NCBI RefSeq assembly: GCF_021353265.1
Contig: NZ_JAJTWU010000005.1
Coordinates: 419,005 to 483,004 of the forward strand
Direction: 5' to 3'
Length of the DNA stretch: 64,000 nucleotides
From: Pelomonas cellulosilytica
Lineage (GTDB): Bacteria; Pseudomonadota; Gammaproteobacteria; Burkholderiales; Burkholderiaceae_C
The notes beneath the pieces are model-generated. The model saw only the letters and a program-made list of their open reading frames with translations. It was not told the origin of the DNA and made no database searches. This document shows positions 1 through 8,104 of this stretch, one piece after another. The translations under genes were made by a program, and so were the position numbers. The stretch's first letter is position 1. Every line of letters starts with the position of its first letter.

Positions 1-883
1 GGCCTTCGGTCGTCCGAAAGCCGTTGACGCGGTCGCGGTAGGCGCGCTTGGCGCGCACGTCCTCCATCAGCGCAAGGTAGTCGGCGTCGCGCACGATGAC
101 GGCGCCCAGCGGCTCGCCCATGCGCAGGAAGTCCTCCCGCCGGTGGCCCGACAGCGCCTCGAACTCGTCCGACAGCCAGACGAGCCGGAACCTGTCGTCC
201 GCCTCCCAGGCCCAGTTGTGCGCGGCTTGCACCAGCCGGGCCAGCCGCTCTTCCTCGTCCAGCGCCTTGCGCAGACCCACGCCGAGGACGCGGTTGATGA
301 GCAGCGCCGCCAGAAGCGCCGACGCAAGGTACAGCGCATGTCCGAAGAAGCGGTCGCCCAGCGTGATGCGCAAGGGCGCCGCGGCGCCGGGGATGACGCC
401 CTGGGCCTCCAGCACGCCCAGCGTGATGACGACTGCCGCGTACAGCGCGCCCAGCAGCAGCGACGCCCGCGTGCCGGCCAGCCCGCCGCCCAGCGTGACG
501 AGTAGGCAGGCGACGGCCAGCGACTGCGCATGCACGCCCAGACCCACCTGGTACGTGTGGAACGCCAGCGTCAGGATGGCCACCGCAAGTGCGACGACGC
601 TGGCCAGGCCGGGCCGCCCGAGGCGCCTCAGGCCGAAGCCGACGAAGGCCGATATCAGCACGCCGGTACCGATCACCAGCCGCTGGCCGGACAACACCGT
701 GACATGACCCGCGAGGAACTCGAAGCCGGCCATCACCACCAGCGCCGCACCCAGGCAGGCCAGCACGAGCACCAGCATGCGCGAGGCCAGCTGCTGCGGC
801 GACTCGCGCGGGCGCGGGGCGGGCGGCGCGGGCGGTCCGATGCCCTCCGCCGCGGCCGGCGGGCTAGTCGGCCGTGAAGCCAT
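1..883 (-). CDS. Membrane-anchored PAS-domain sensor protein (partial)
   Basis: The frame is open to the left window edge, so only about 294 N-terminal residues are seen and the output domain is missing. After a proline/alanine-rich leader of about 35 residues come five or six hydrophobic segments (residues 36-200), then a conserved linker rich in acidic and basic residues, and from about residue 220 a PAS fold (NWAWEADDRFRLVWLS, then EALSGHRREDFL). This layout is typical of sensor histidine kinases or diguanylate cyclases/phosphodiesterases. The ATG at 883 lies 20 bases inside the upstream iron-sulfur gene, so the two are probably co-transcribed and coupled. The sensed signal cannot be read from the sequence. 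Confidence 0.8.
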   Translation of the reverse strand, partial: MASRPTSPPAAAEGIGPPAPPAPRPRESPQQLASRMLVLVLACLGAALVVMAGFEFLAGHVTVLSGQRLVIGTGVLISAFVGFGLRRLGRPGLASVVALAVAILTLAFHTYQVGLGVHAQSLAVACLLVTLGGGLAGTRASLLLGALYAAVVITLGVLEAQGVIPGAAAPLRITLGDRFFGHALYLASALLAALLINRVLGVGLRKALDEEERLARLVQAAHNWAWEADDRFRLVWLSDEFEALSGHRREDFLRMGEPLGAVIVRDADYLALMEDVRAKRAYRDRVNGFRTTEG

Positions 884-2843
884 TGCGTGCGTGGGTGCCG
901 TCGCAGAACGGCTTGGTGGCGCTGCCGCCGCAGCGGCACAGCCGCGCCTGCGCCACGCGGCAGACCATGCGACCCGTGCCGCTGACGACCTCGACCTGCC
1001 CGCGCAGCTGCAGCGGGCCGTTGGGCTCGGGCTCGATGTCGATGCGACCGGCGCGCTCGGCCGGCATGTCGGTGGGTAGGTCCAGCAGGCCGGTTTCCGG
1101 TTCGCCGGTGGCAGCGAAATGGATGTCGTGGTGGCTGCCGTCGCAGAACGGCTTGTTCCTGCTGGCGCCGCAGCGACAAAGCGTGGCGCGCGTGCCCAGG
1201 GGTTCGCCACGCAGGTAGAGCTCCCCGCGGAGGGCGTTCGGGCCGGACTCGCGCACCGACAGCAGGTTGACTGGCGGCGGCGCCTCGTCGGGCTCGCCGT
1301 CCTTGCGGCGGTACTGGATGGCGCCGGAGGGGCAGGCGTGCGCGATGTCGACGAGGCGCTCGACGGGCATGGCGTCCGGGTAGAGCCAGGCGCCCTTCAC
1401 ATTGGCGAGGAACACCTTGGGCGCGCCGGTCACGCAGAAGCGCGCGTGGATGCAGCGGCGGGCTTCGTAGCGCAGCTCCAGCTTGTCGCCCTGGACGACC
1501 TCGATGCCGCCGTGCATCTCGCTGGGCGGCGCTGGCGACGCGGGGGCGGTGGACGGAGCGGGCGCTGGAGCGAGCGCGGCAGGTGCGTCCAAGTCCAGCC
1601 CGCGGTCGGCGCGTTCGCGCAAGGCCTGCAGCAGCTGGGCGGCTCGGCCGGTGCGCTCTGCACCCTGGTCGGCATGCAGGCGCGCGGCGGCATCGGCCAG
1701 CTCCCCGAGCCGCTCGCGCACGAAGCGGCGCGCGGCCGGCCCCGGCGGCAGTGCCGCGGCGTCACGCAGCGTCGTGAAGCTCATGCCGGCGTGGCAGCCG
1801 GGGTGGCTGGGGCCTGCCGGCAGCCGGGCCGCATGCTCGGCCAGCGGCGTGACGGCGCGCATCAGCGCCACGGCGAGATCCACGTGCAGGCTCTTCTCCG
1901 CCGACGGGCCGGTCAACGCATAGCTCTGCGCCAGCAGCCGCAGCATCAGCCCGTAGCTGGCGTTGGCGATGTCCACCGTGGTGGCGGCGGCCGGGTCTTC
2001 CAGCCAGATGCGGCCCTCCGGCCGTGGCGGCCGGCGCAGCACGGGGTTGGTCGCCGCCGGCCAGGCGGGTCGGAAGCTCGGGTTGGCGGCGCTCAGCGCG
2101 GCGAGCTCGGTGCGGATGGCGGCGAAGCGCTGGTAGTGCGAGCTCTGTGTGTGGCTGGGCGCGCCTTCACCCTGGGCCACGATGGCGTCGAACGCGGCCA
2201 ATGCTGTCTTGGCGCACAGAACCGGGCGGGCGCCGCCCAGCGTCAGCTCACTGGGCCCCAGCTGCAGGCCGCGCGCGCCGCAGAAGCTGGCGGCTTCGCC
2301 ATGTTCGGCGACGAAGGCTTGCAGGTCCTCGCTCAGCGTGGCGTAGAAATGGCCCACGGTGTCGTAGTCGCGCGGCATTGGCGTCAGGCGCTCGACGGGT
2401 GACTGGCGCACGAACAGCCGCTCCACGTCGAAGCCCTCGCCGTCGTGCTCCTGGCTGCCCTCCGGGCGCTCCAGGTAGATGAAGTGCTGCAGCGTCGCGT
2501 CGCTGAACGGCGCCAGCTTGACGATGACGCGCGCCGGCAGGTAGCCCGGGTCCAGCGGGAAGTTGCCACGGCCGATGCGCGGGGCGCCGCCCAGCGCCGC
2601 CGTGATGTTCCAGACCGCGACGAGATGGCCCATCTCCTCGACGGCGACCGCGATGATCTCGCGCCGCCAGCGTTCGATGGCTTCGGCCTCCGCCGCCGTG
2701 AGCCCCTCGGCCTCGCCCTGCCGGAGGCTGAAGGCCGCGTAGAGGTAGGTGCACATCAGGTTGTGCTCCAGCTCGGCGGCCTCGTAGAGGTTGTGCAGCA
2801 GTTGCTCGCGGCTGGGCGCCGCAGCGGTCGGGGGGAGGGTCAT
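864..2843 (-). CDS. Ferritin-like protein with ferredoxin-like and twin CDGSH iron-sulfur domains
   Basis: 659 residues. Residues 1-330 match the VioB-type Ferritin-like family: an early helix with EAAELEHNLMCTYLY and a second with EEMGHLVAVWN supply Glu/His di-iron ligands. Residues about 455-520 look like the divergent 4Fe-4S mono-cluster domain (Fer4_19; CIHARFC and later ACPSGAI). Two CDGSH domains follow: CRCG at 556 with KPFCDGSH, and CRCG at 636 with KPFCDGTH, each the Cys3-His pattern that binds a 2Fe-2S cluster. A proline/alanine linker at about 430-445 separates the oxygen-related half from the cluster half. Substrate is unknown; redox or iron-related chemistry is inferred. The downstream PAS sensor overlaps its 3' end. 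Confidence 0.85.
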   Translation of the reverse strand: MTLPPTAAAPSREQLLHNLYEAAELEHNLMCTYLYAAFSLRQGEAEGLTAAEAEAIERWRREIIAVAVEEMGHLVAVWNITAALGGAPRIGRGNFPLDPGYLPARVIVKLAPFSDATLQHFIYLERPEGSQEHDGEGFDVERLFVRQSPVERLTPMPRDYDTVGHFYATLSEDLQAFVAEHGEAASFCGARGLQLGPSELTLGGARPVLCAKTALAAFDAIVAQGEGAPSHTQSSHYQRFAAIRTELAALSAANPSFRPAWPAATNPVLRRPPRPEGRIWLEDPAAATTVDIANASYGLMLRLLAQSYALTGPSAEKSLHVDLAVALMRAVTPLAEHAARLPAGPSHPGCHAGMSFTTLRDAAALPPGPAARRFVRERLGELADAAARLHADQGAERTGRAAQLLQALRERADRGLDLDAPAALAPAPAPSTAPASPAPPSEMHGGIEVVQGDKLELRYEARRCIHARFCVTGAPKVFLANVKGAWLYPDAMPVERLVDIAHACPSGAIQYRRKDGEPDEAPPPVNLLSVRESGPNALRGELYLRGEPLGTRATLCRCGASRNKPFCDGSHHDIHFAATGEPETGLLDLPTDMPAERAGRIDIEPEPNGPLQLRGQVEVVSGTGRMVCRVAQARLCRCGGSATKPFCDGTHARNGFTAD

Positions 2844-2931
2844 GACGGCGTCCTACGGCAGGCGCCGTGACATTAGCATGCTGACCGCGGCGGAACGCCG
2901 CTGGTTTTCAGCCTCTGAAGGCCGCCGTTGT

Positions 2932-4029
2932 TCAACGGCGCAGGGCCAGCCGCGGTGCGAGCTTGGGCAGCCAGGCCAGCGGGTCCAGTCGTGCGGCCGG
3001 CGCCTCCACCCAACGCTGGAACGGTACGGCCAGCACGTTGGCCACGGCCCAGGTCAGGCCCAGCATCAGCATGCCCAGGGCCGGCGTGGCGGCGTCCATG
3101 CGGGCCAGCACCGCGTTCATCAGCAGCAGCACCGGGAAATGCAGCAGGAACAGCGCATACGACGGCTTGGCCCAGGCGGCCAGCGTGGACGCCCAGCGCT
3201 GCGGCAGCAGCGGCCGGCCGGTTGCCTGCCGCGCCTCGGCACAGGCCAGCCACAGCGCTGTGACCAGCGCCAGCGCCAGGCGGTCGCGCCATTCCAGCCA
3301 CAGCGCGGCGGCCACGGCCACAGTCAGCAGCACCAGGCCGGCGCGGCGGTGGCGCCACAGGCCCAGCCAATGCACCAGCGCGCCCAGGCCATAGGCCGCG
3401 AAGAAGTAGGGCGCCCAGGCATCCAGCCCGCCGCGGCGGTTGAACACGAAGGCCGACGCCAGCACGCCGGCGGCCACCAGCAGCGGGCCGACGTAGAGCC
3501 GGCCGGGGTGGCGCCAGCCCTGGCGCGCCAGCCACAGCAGCCCCACCAGGCAGGCGAACAGCTGCAGGTCGATGGCCACATACCAGGCGCCCACTGTCAG
3601 CGCCTCGTAGCCCAGCACATCGTGCAGCAGCAGCGCATGGGCTAGCAGCTGGCCGGCCGTAATCTCCTGCGGCACCATCTCCGGCCAGGACGACGCGACG
3701 AGGCTGCAGGCGCCCAGCGTCAGCGCCAGCGCGGCGAGGAAGGGCAGCGTCAGTCGCAGATAGCGCCGCCACAGCAGCTCGGGCAAGCCGGTCTGCAACG
3801 CCTGGCCCCGGGGCGACAGCCCCCGCGCGCTCAGGAAGCCAGCCACGACGAGGAAGACCTGCACCGCCATGCGGCCGTACTGATGCATTGCGCCTGCCAG
3901 CAGCGGCAGCGCGTCATGGGCGGCCCGTGCGATCGGGCCATAGCTGACGAGGTGATGCAGCACGATGACCTGGGCAGCCAGGGCCTTCAGTGCATCAATG
4001 TGGGGCAGTCGACGAGACATGGGGGACAC
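2932..4029 (-). CDS. Acyltransferase 3 family membrane protein
   Basis: 365 residues, mostly hydrophobic, with about ten predicted membrane segments. The N-terminus (HIDALKALAAQVIVLHHL) carries the conserved histidine after the first helix of the acyltransferase-3 (OafA/NodX) family, and GRMAVQVFLVVAGFLSARGL is the usual second-helix signature. Such proteins move acetyl or other acyl groups onto surface sugars or lipids at the inner membrane. The start could be the ATG at 4029 or one three codons later (4020). A strong terminator hairpin for the gene behind it lies immediately upstream, so this gene probably needs its own promoter. The acceptor is not predictable; no polysaccharide cluster is nearby. 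Confidence 0.85.
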   Translation of the reverse strand: MSPMSRRLPHIDALKALAAQVIVLHHLVSYGPIARAAHDALPLLAGAMHQYGRMAVQVFLVVAGFLSARGLSPRGQALQTGLPELLWRRYLRLTLPFLAALALTLGACSLVASSWPEMVPQEITAGQLLAHALLLHDVLGYEALTVGAWYVAIDLQLFACLVGLLWLARQGWRHPGRLYVGPLLVAAGVLASAFVFNRRGGLDAWAPYFFAAYGLGALVHWLGLWRHRRAGLVLLTVAVAAALWLEWRDRLALALVTALWLACAEARQATGRPLLPQRWASTLAAWAKPSYALFLLHFPVLLLMNAVLARMDAATPALGMLMLGLTWAVANVLAVPFQRWVEAPAARLDPLAWLPKLAPRLALRR

Positions 4030-4059
4030 AAAAAGAACGGGCCTGCAGCGCAGGCCCGT
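4028..4059 (-). terminator. Rho-independent terminator after the BON-domain gene
   Basis: A perfect 10-bp stem (ACGGGCCTGC at 4037-4046 with GCAGGCCCGT at 4050-4059, loop AGC) is followed on the minus strand by a T-rich tract (TTCTTTTTGT). It lies about 84 bases past the BON gene stop and directly before the acyltransferase start. Confidence 0.85.
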
Positions 4060-4142
4060 CGTTTCGGACTCGTGAAATTGTACCGGTCTCGCCCCCGGGG
4101 AAACCCGGCGGTTTCAGCCTGTCACGAACCGGGCCTTGCGGC

Positions 4143-4466
4143 TTACTTGCTCGTGACGGTCAGCTGGTTGTCGACCGACTTCACGCCCTCCACCGCCTTG
4201 GCGATGCTCTCGGCGCGATCCTTCTCGGCGGCGGAGGCCACCTTGCCGGTCAGCTGAACATAGCCGTCGGCGTCCGTGTCGACGTGCACCATGGCCAGCG
4301 ACGAGACCTTGCTGGCGGCGAGCTGGGCCTTGACCTTGGTCGTGACGACCGAGTCCTTGGCCCAGGTGCGGGTCGGGCCGGCGGGCTTGTTGTCTGCGGC
4401 GACGCCGGCGAGCGGCACGGCCAGAGCAGCGGCGACGGCGAGGGAAGCGAGCTTGGAGAACTTCAT
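4143..4466 (-). CDS. Exported BON-domain protein
   Basis: 107 residues from the ATG at 4466, chosen because AAAGGA sits seven bases upstream and because it opens a clean signal peptide (MKFSKLASLAVAAALAVPLA, cleavage near GVAA-D). Residues about 45-107 form a BON domain, with the typical pattern of a short helix, VxVDTDADGYVQLTGKV, a helix with many lysines and glutamates, and VKSVDNQLTV. BON proteins (OsmY-like) are periplasmic or surface proteins tied to envelope stress. The 222-base gap to the divergent XdhC gene should hold its promoter; no clear box was identified. A terminator follows. Confidence 0.88.
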   Translation of the reverse strand: MKFSKLASLAVAAALAVPLAGVAADNKPAGPTRTWAKDSVVTTKVKAQLAASKVSSLAMVHVDTDADGYVQLTGKVASAAEKDRAESIAKAVEGVKSVDNQLTVTSK

Positions 4467-4688
4467 GCCAGATCCTTTCAGGGGGTCATCGGAAGCGGCG
4501 GCAGAAGCGACGCACCGCATCACAGGAATTTAGAGAGGGCGCCAGCCGCCGGCTGCCGGACGACGGCCTGCGCGTTTGTAGGAATGCGACGCCTGACCAC
4601 CTGCCGAAGCGCCGATGCCCTCACCGGCGCTGACGCGTGCGGTCGCGTTTACGCTGCGGCCTTTACAGGAAGGAAGGCAAGGAGCGCG

Positions 4689-5669
4689 ATGGACAACCTC
4701 GATCTGGGCGTGCTGCGCACGGCGGCCGGCTGGCAGGCCGAGGCGCGCGGCGTGGTGCTGGGCACCATCACGCGCACCTGGGGTTCCGCGCCGCGCCCGG
4801 TGGGCTCGCTGGTGGCCGTGCGCGACGACGGGCTGATCGCCGGCTCGGTCTCCGGCGGCTGCATCGAGGACGACCTGATCGCGCAACTGCGCGCCGGCAG
4901 CCTGCAGCTGGAGAAGCCCACGCCGCTACGCTATGGCGTCGGTGCCGAGGAGGCCCGCCGCTTCGGTCTGCCCTGTGGCGGCACGCTTGAGCTGCTGCTG
5001 GAGCCGCTCGGGCCGCAGTCTGCCGTCGACGACCTGCTGGCCCGGCTGAGCCGCGGCGAGCGCGTGCGCCGCACGTTGGACCTGGCGACGGGCGCCGTCA
5101 CGCTGGCGCCGGCGGAACGCGGCGCCGACACGCTGCAGCTGACCGACGCCCAGCTCGTGAGTCACCATGGCCCCCAATGGCGGCTGCTCGTCATCGGCGC
5201 CGGTCAGATGACCGACTACCTCGCGCAGATGGCACTGGCGCTCGGCTACGGCGTGACCGTCTGCGACCCGCGCGAGGAGTACGCCGAGGGCTTCGCGCTG
5301 GCTGGCGTCACCCTGACGCGCGACATGCCGGACGACGTCGTGACGGCATTCGACGTGGACGACGCGACCGCAGTGGTTGCATTGACGCACGATCCAAAGC
5401 TGGACGATCTGGCGCTGATGGAAGCGCTCAAGAGTCCGGCGTTCTACGTCGGCGCCATCGGCTCGCGCGTGAACCAGGCCAAGCGCAAGGCTCGTCTGGC
5501 CGAGCATTTCGGCCTGACGGCTGCCGAACTCGATCGCCTGCACGGCCCCGTGGGCCTGCACATCGGTGCCCGCACCCCGCCGGAGATCGCGCTCTCCATC
5601 CTGGCGGAGATGACGGCAGTGCGGTATCGCGCAGGCGGCGCTCGGCCGGAGGTCGGCTGCGCCGTCTGA
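4689..5669 (+). CDS. XdhC/CoxI family protein, orphan
   Basis: 326 residues. The ATG at 4689 follows AAGGAG with five bases between; the frame is open further upstream but without a comparable site. The N-terminal XdhC/CoxI domain (TRTWGSAPRPVGS, VSGGCIEDDL, GLPCGGTLELLLEP) is followed by the Rossmann-like C-terminal domain (LLVIGAGQMTDYLAQMA, GVTVCDP, then YVGAIGSRVNQ). XdhC proteins load or sulfurate the molybdenum cofactor for xanthine dehydrogenase-type enzymes. No molybdenum hydroxylase subunit is nearby, so its partner is elsewhere in the genome. Its TGA abuts the stop of the convergent gene with no base between. Confidence 0.9.
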   Translation: MDNLDLGVLRTAAGWQAEARGVVLGTITRTWGSAPRPVGSLVAVRDDGLIAGSVSGGCIEDDLIAQLRAGSLQLEKPTPLRYGVGAEEARRFGLPCGGTLELLLEPLGPQSAVDDLLARLSRGERVRRTLDLATGAVTLAPAERGADTLQLTDAQLVSHHGPQWRLLVIGAGQMTDYLAQMALALGYGVTVCDPREEYAEGFALAGVTLTRDMPDDVVTAFDVDDATAVVALTHDPKLDDLALMEALKSPAFYVGAIGSRVNQAKRKARLAEHFGLTAAELDRLHGPVGLHIGARTPPEIALSILAEMTAVRYRAGGARPEVGCAV

Positions 5670-6308
5670 TCACTTCATCGTGTAGCCCCGGCCGTCCATG
5701 CAAGCCTCCACCGCGCGGTTGAACACGCTGGTATCGGCCTGTGCATTGGGCTGCGTCGTGGCCCAGCGGTTGCACTCGCGGCGGTCGGTCTCCAGCTGCT
5801 CGCTCGACTGGCCGTTGCGCGGGTAGATGATGGGATCAGCCTTGGGCGGAGGTGGGGGCGGTGACGGCTGGACCTGCACCGGCGCCACTTCCACCGGCGG
5901 CGTGACGACGGCATAGCCCTCCGGCACGGCCCGGTAGTACACGCCGTTGGCGTAGTAGTAGGGCAGGCCGCCCAGCGTGACCGTCACGTAGGCCGGCGGC
6001 AGCAGCGGGATGACGACGCCCACCGGCGGCGCGACGACGCGGTAGCGCGGGCCCCAGGGCTCGTACCAGACGCCGCCGTGGAACCAATAGCGGTGCGGCC
6101 CGGCGCCTACGACGACGGCGCCGCGCGGCACGTAGGGCGCCACGTAGCCGGGGGCGGGGTAGTAGTGGTCGTGGTGGTAGCGGTTGTCGAACACCATGCC
6201 GATGCTGACGCGTGTGTGCACGTCGGCGTGGGCGGGCGAGGTGGCGAGGCCGGCGCACAGGGCCAGCAGCGCAAGGGAGGAGGTGGTGATTGCCTTCATG
6301 GTCGTCAT
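5670..6308 (-). CDS. Exported tyrosine/proline-rich protein (DUF6515-like)
   Basis: 212 residues. A signal peptide (MKAITTSSLALLALCAGLAT, then SPAHA) starts at residue 4, so ATG 6308 or 6299 may be used; neither has a clear ribosome site. The mature part is rich in Tyr, Pro, Gly and Val with motifs such as YWFHGGVWY, PPAYVTVTLGGLPYYYANGV and YYRAVPEGYAVV, which resemble the DUF6515 family of cell-envelope proteins. A proline run (about residues 150-158) precedes a C-terminal segment with two conserved-looking cysteines (RRECNRWA and EACMDGRGY). The function is unknown; an envelope role is inferred from the export signal. Confidence 0.75.
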   Translation of the reverse strand: MTTMKAITTSSLALLALCAGLATSPAHADVHTRVSIGMVFDNRYHHDHYYPAPGYVAPYVPRGAVVVGAGPHRYWFHGGVWYEPWGPRYRVVAPPVGVVIPLLPPAYVTVTLGGLPYYYANGVYYRAVPEGYAVVTPPVEVAPVQVQPSPPPPPPKADPIIYPRNGQSSEQLETDRRECNRWATTQPNAQADTSVFNRAVEACMDGRGYTMK

Positions 6309-6428
6309 CGTTCAACGGATGGAAGCCGGCGGTACGGATCCAACGCCGCGAGGCTGCGCCGCGTGGACGGCGGCGGTATTGCGGCCACGTAAAGTTCGCC
6401 GCATCCCGCCAGCCTCGTCGAGCCCGCC

Positions 6429-7055
6429 ATGATCGAACTGCACTACTTCCCGAGCAACGCCAGTTTCGCGCCCCACGTCCTGCTGGAGGAAATGGGCGTC
6501 CCGTTCCAGCTGCGCGTGGTGGACCGGGCGAACCAGGAGCACAAGTCGGCCGCCTACCTGAAGCTCAACCCGAACGGGCTGATTCCGGTGCTGGTGGACG
6601 GCGACCTGGTGCTGTACGAGACGGCCGCCATCCTGATGCACCTGGCCGACTGTCACCCAGGCTTTGCGCCGGCGTCTGGCACGTCCGAGCGGGCCGAGTA
6701 CTACAAGTGGATGGTGTGGCTGACGAACACGCTGCAGGCCATGCTGATCCATTACTTCTACCCCGATCGCATGGCGTCGGATGGCGCGGAGGTGAAAGCC
6801 CGGGCCGAAGCGGCGGTGGCGCCGATGCTGGACCAGATGGAGGCACAGCTGGCCCGCCATGGCGGGCCGTGGTTCCTCGGCGAGGCCTACACAGCCGTGG
6901 ACCCGCTGGCCTTCATGCTGTGCCGCTGGACGCGCATGCAGGCCCGGCCGGCCAAGGCGCGACCGGGGCTGGCGGCCTACCTGCAGCGCGTGCTGGCGCG
7001 GCCTGCGACGCAGCGCGCAGTCGCGACGGAGCAGCTGGCGGAACCGATCTACTGA
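6429..7055 (+). CDS. Glutathione S-transferase family protein
   Basis: 208 residues, the usual length. Residues 1-78 form the thioredoxin-like domain, with Ser/Asn near the N-terminus (FPSNASF) and the cis-proline glutathione-binding stretch NPNGLIPVLVDGDLVLYET. Residues 90-205 form the all-helical domain with a Trp-Phe-Leu-Gly-Glu-Ala-Tyr-Thr-Ala-Val-Asp turn (PWFLGEAYTAVDPLAF) typical of the N-capping box. Substrate cannot be deduced. It is divergent from the exported tyrosine-rich gene (120 bases apart) and convergent with rlmJ. Confidence 0.92.
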   Translation: MIELHYFPSNASFAPHVLLEEMGVPFQLRVVDRANQEHKSAAYLKLNPNGLIPVLVDGDLVLYETAAILMHLADCHPGFAPASGTSERAEYYKWMVWLTNTLQAMLIHYFYPDRMASDGAEVKARAEAAVAPMLDQMEAQLARHGGPWFLGEAYTAVDPLAFMLCRWTRMQARPAKARPGLAAYLQRVLARPATQRAVATEQLAEPIY

Positions 7056-7100
7056 GGCTGGGGACGGCGGCCGGCACGGGCAGCCGGCGCACCGAGACCG

Positions 7101-7955
7101 TCAGACGGCCTTCTGCTCCAGCACGTAGTTCGCGCCGTCGTACTGCCCCAGCCGCTCCACCAGCAGCGGCAGGCATTCGGCCAGCTCGTCGTGCAGCGTG
7201 TACGGCGGGTTGGCCACGAACATGCCGCTGCCCATCATGCCGAAGCCGCGCTCGTCCGCCTGGGCCACCGTCAGCCGCACATGCAGCCAGCCTTTCTTGG
7301 CCGCGGCGTCCGCGCTGGCCTTCAGCCGGCCCGCGAGCTGGGTGGACTCCAGCAGCTGCAGCTGCGGATACCAGACCATGGCGACAGTGTCCGGTGCGCG
7401 TTCCAGCGCCTCGCGCAGCGCGGTCAGTACCTTGGCGTAGTCCGTCTTGATCTCGTAGGGCGGGTCCATCAGCAGTGCCGCGCGCCGCGTGGGCGATGGC
7501 AGCTCGGCCTTGATGGCCGCAAAGCCGTCTCGGTCGCTGACCTGCGTGTTGGGCCGGCTCTCGAGGTAGCTGGCGAGGATGCGGTGATCGGTCGGGTGCA
7601 GTTCGTAGGCGCGCAGCCGGTCGTTCTCGCGCAGCACGAAGTTGGCGATGGCCGGCGAGCCGGGGTACTGGCGCAACTGGCCGTCGGGGTTGAAGGCACG
7701 CACGAGGCCGACGTAGTCGGCCAGCGGCTCGGGCAGCGCCGGGCTGTCGTAGATGCGGGCGATGCCGCCAGCGTATTCGGCGTTCTTCTGCGCGTAGCGG
7801 CCCTCGACGGAGTAGCCGCCGGCGCCGGCGTGCGTGTCGATGAGGGTGTAGGGCTTGTCCTTTTCACCCATGTAGCGCAGCACGCGGGTCAGCACGAGGT
7901 GCTTGAGGACGTCGGCATGGTTGCCGGCGTGGAAGGCGTGGCGGTAGGCGAGCAT
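7101..7955 (-). CDS. rlmJ: 23S rRNA (adenine(2030)-N(6))-methyltransferase RlmJ
   Basis: 284 residues from the ATG at 7955, selected because the hallmark start MLAYRHAFHAGNHADVLKH lines up there; an upstream in-frame ATG at 7973 gives six extra residues. The Rossmann methyltransferase core shows the S-adenosylmethionine-binding YTLIDTHAGAGGYS and the catalytic DPPY (LLMDPPYEIKTD). The family methylates A2030 of 23S rRNA during ribosome assembly. A second NPPY near the C-terminus (FVANPPYTLHDEL) is normal for RlmJ. It is transcribed alone, divergent from the Old Yellow Enzyme gene. Confidence 0.95.
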   Translation of the reverse strand: MLAYRHAFHAGNHADVLKHLVLTRVLRYMGEKDKPYTLIDTHAGAGGYSVEGRYAQKNAEYAGGIARIYDSPALPEPLADYVGLVRAFNPDGQLRQYPGSPAIANFVLRENDRLRAYELHPTDHRILASYLESRPNTQVSDRDGFAAIKAELPSPTRRAALLMDPPYEIKTDYAKVLTALREALERAPDTVAMVWYPQLQLLESTQLAGRLKASADAAAKKGWLHVRLTVAQADERGFGMMGSGMFVANPPYTLHDELAECLPLLVERLGQYDGANYVLEQKAV

Positions 7956-8104
7956 GGGCCCGATTGTCGCCAAGCCGGCCCTTGCGCCGCGTCAACCCGG
8001 CCGGCGCGGTTCAGATAGCACACTCCGCAGCAACCGCACATCACGCAAGGCTGCCGCGGATTTCCTAGCCTTGCGGCCGTTTTTCCTTTTCCAGCTCCCA
8101 CACA

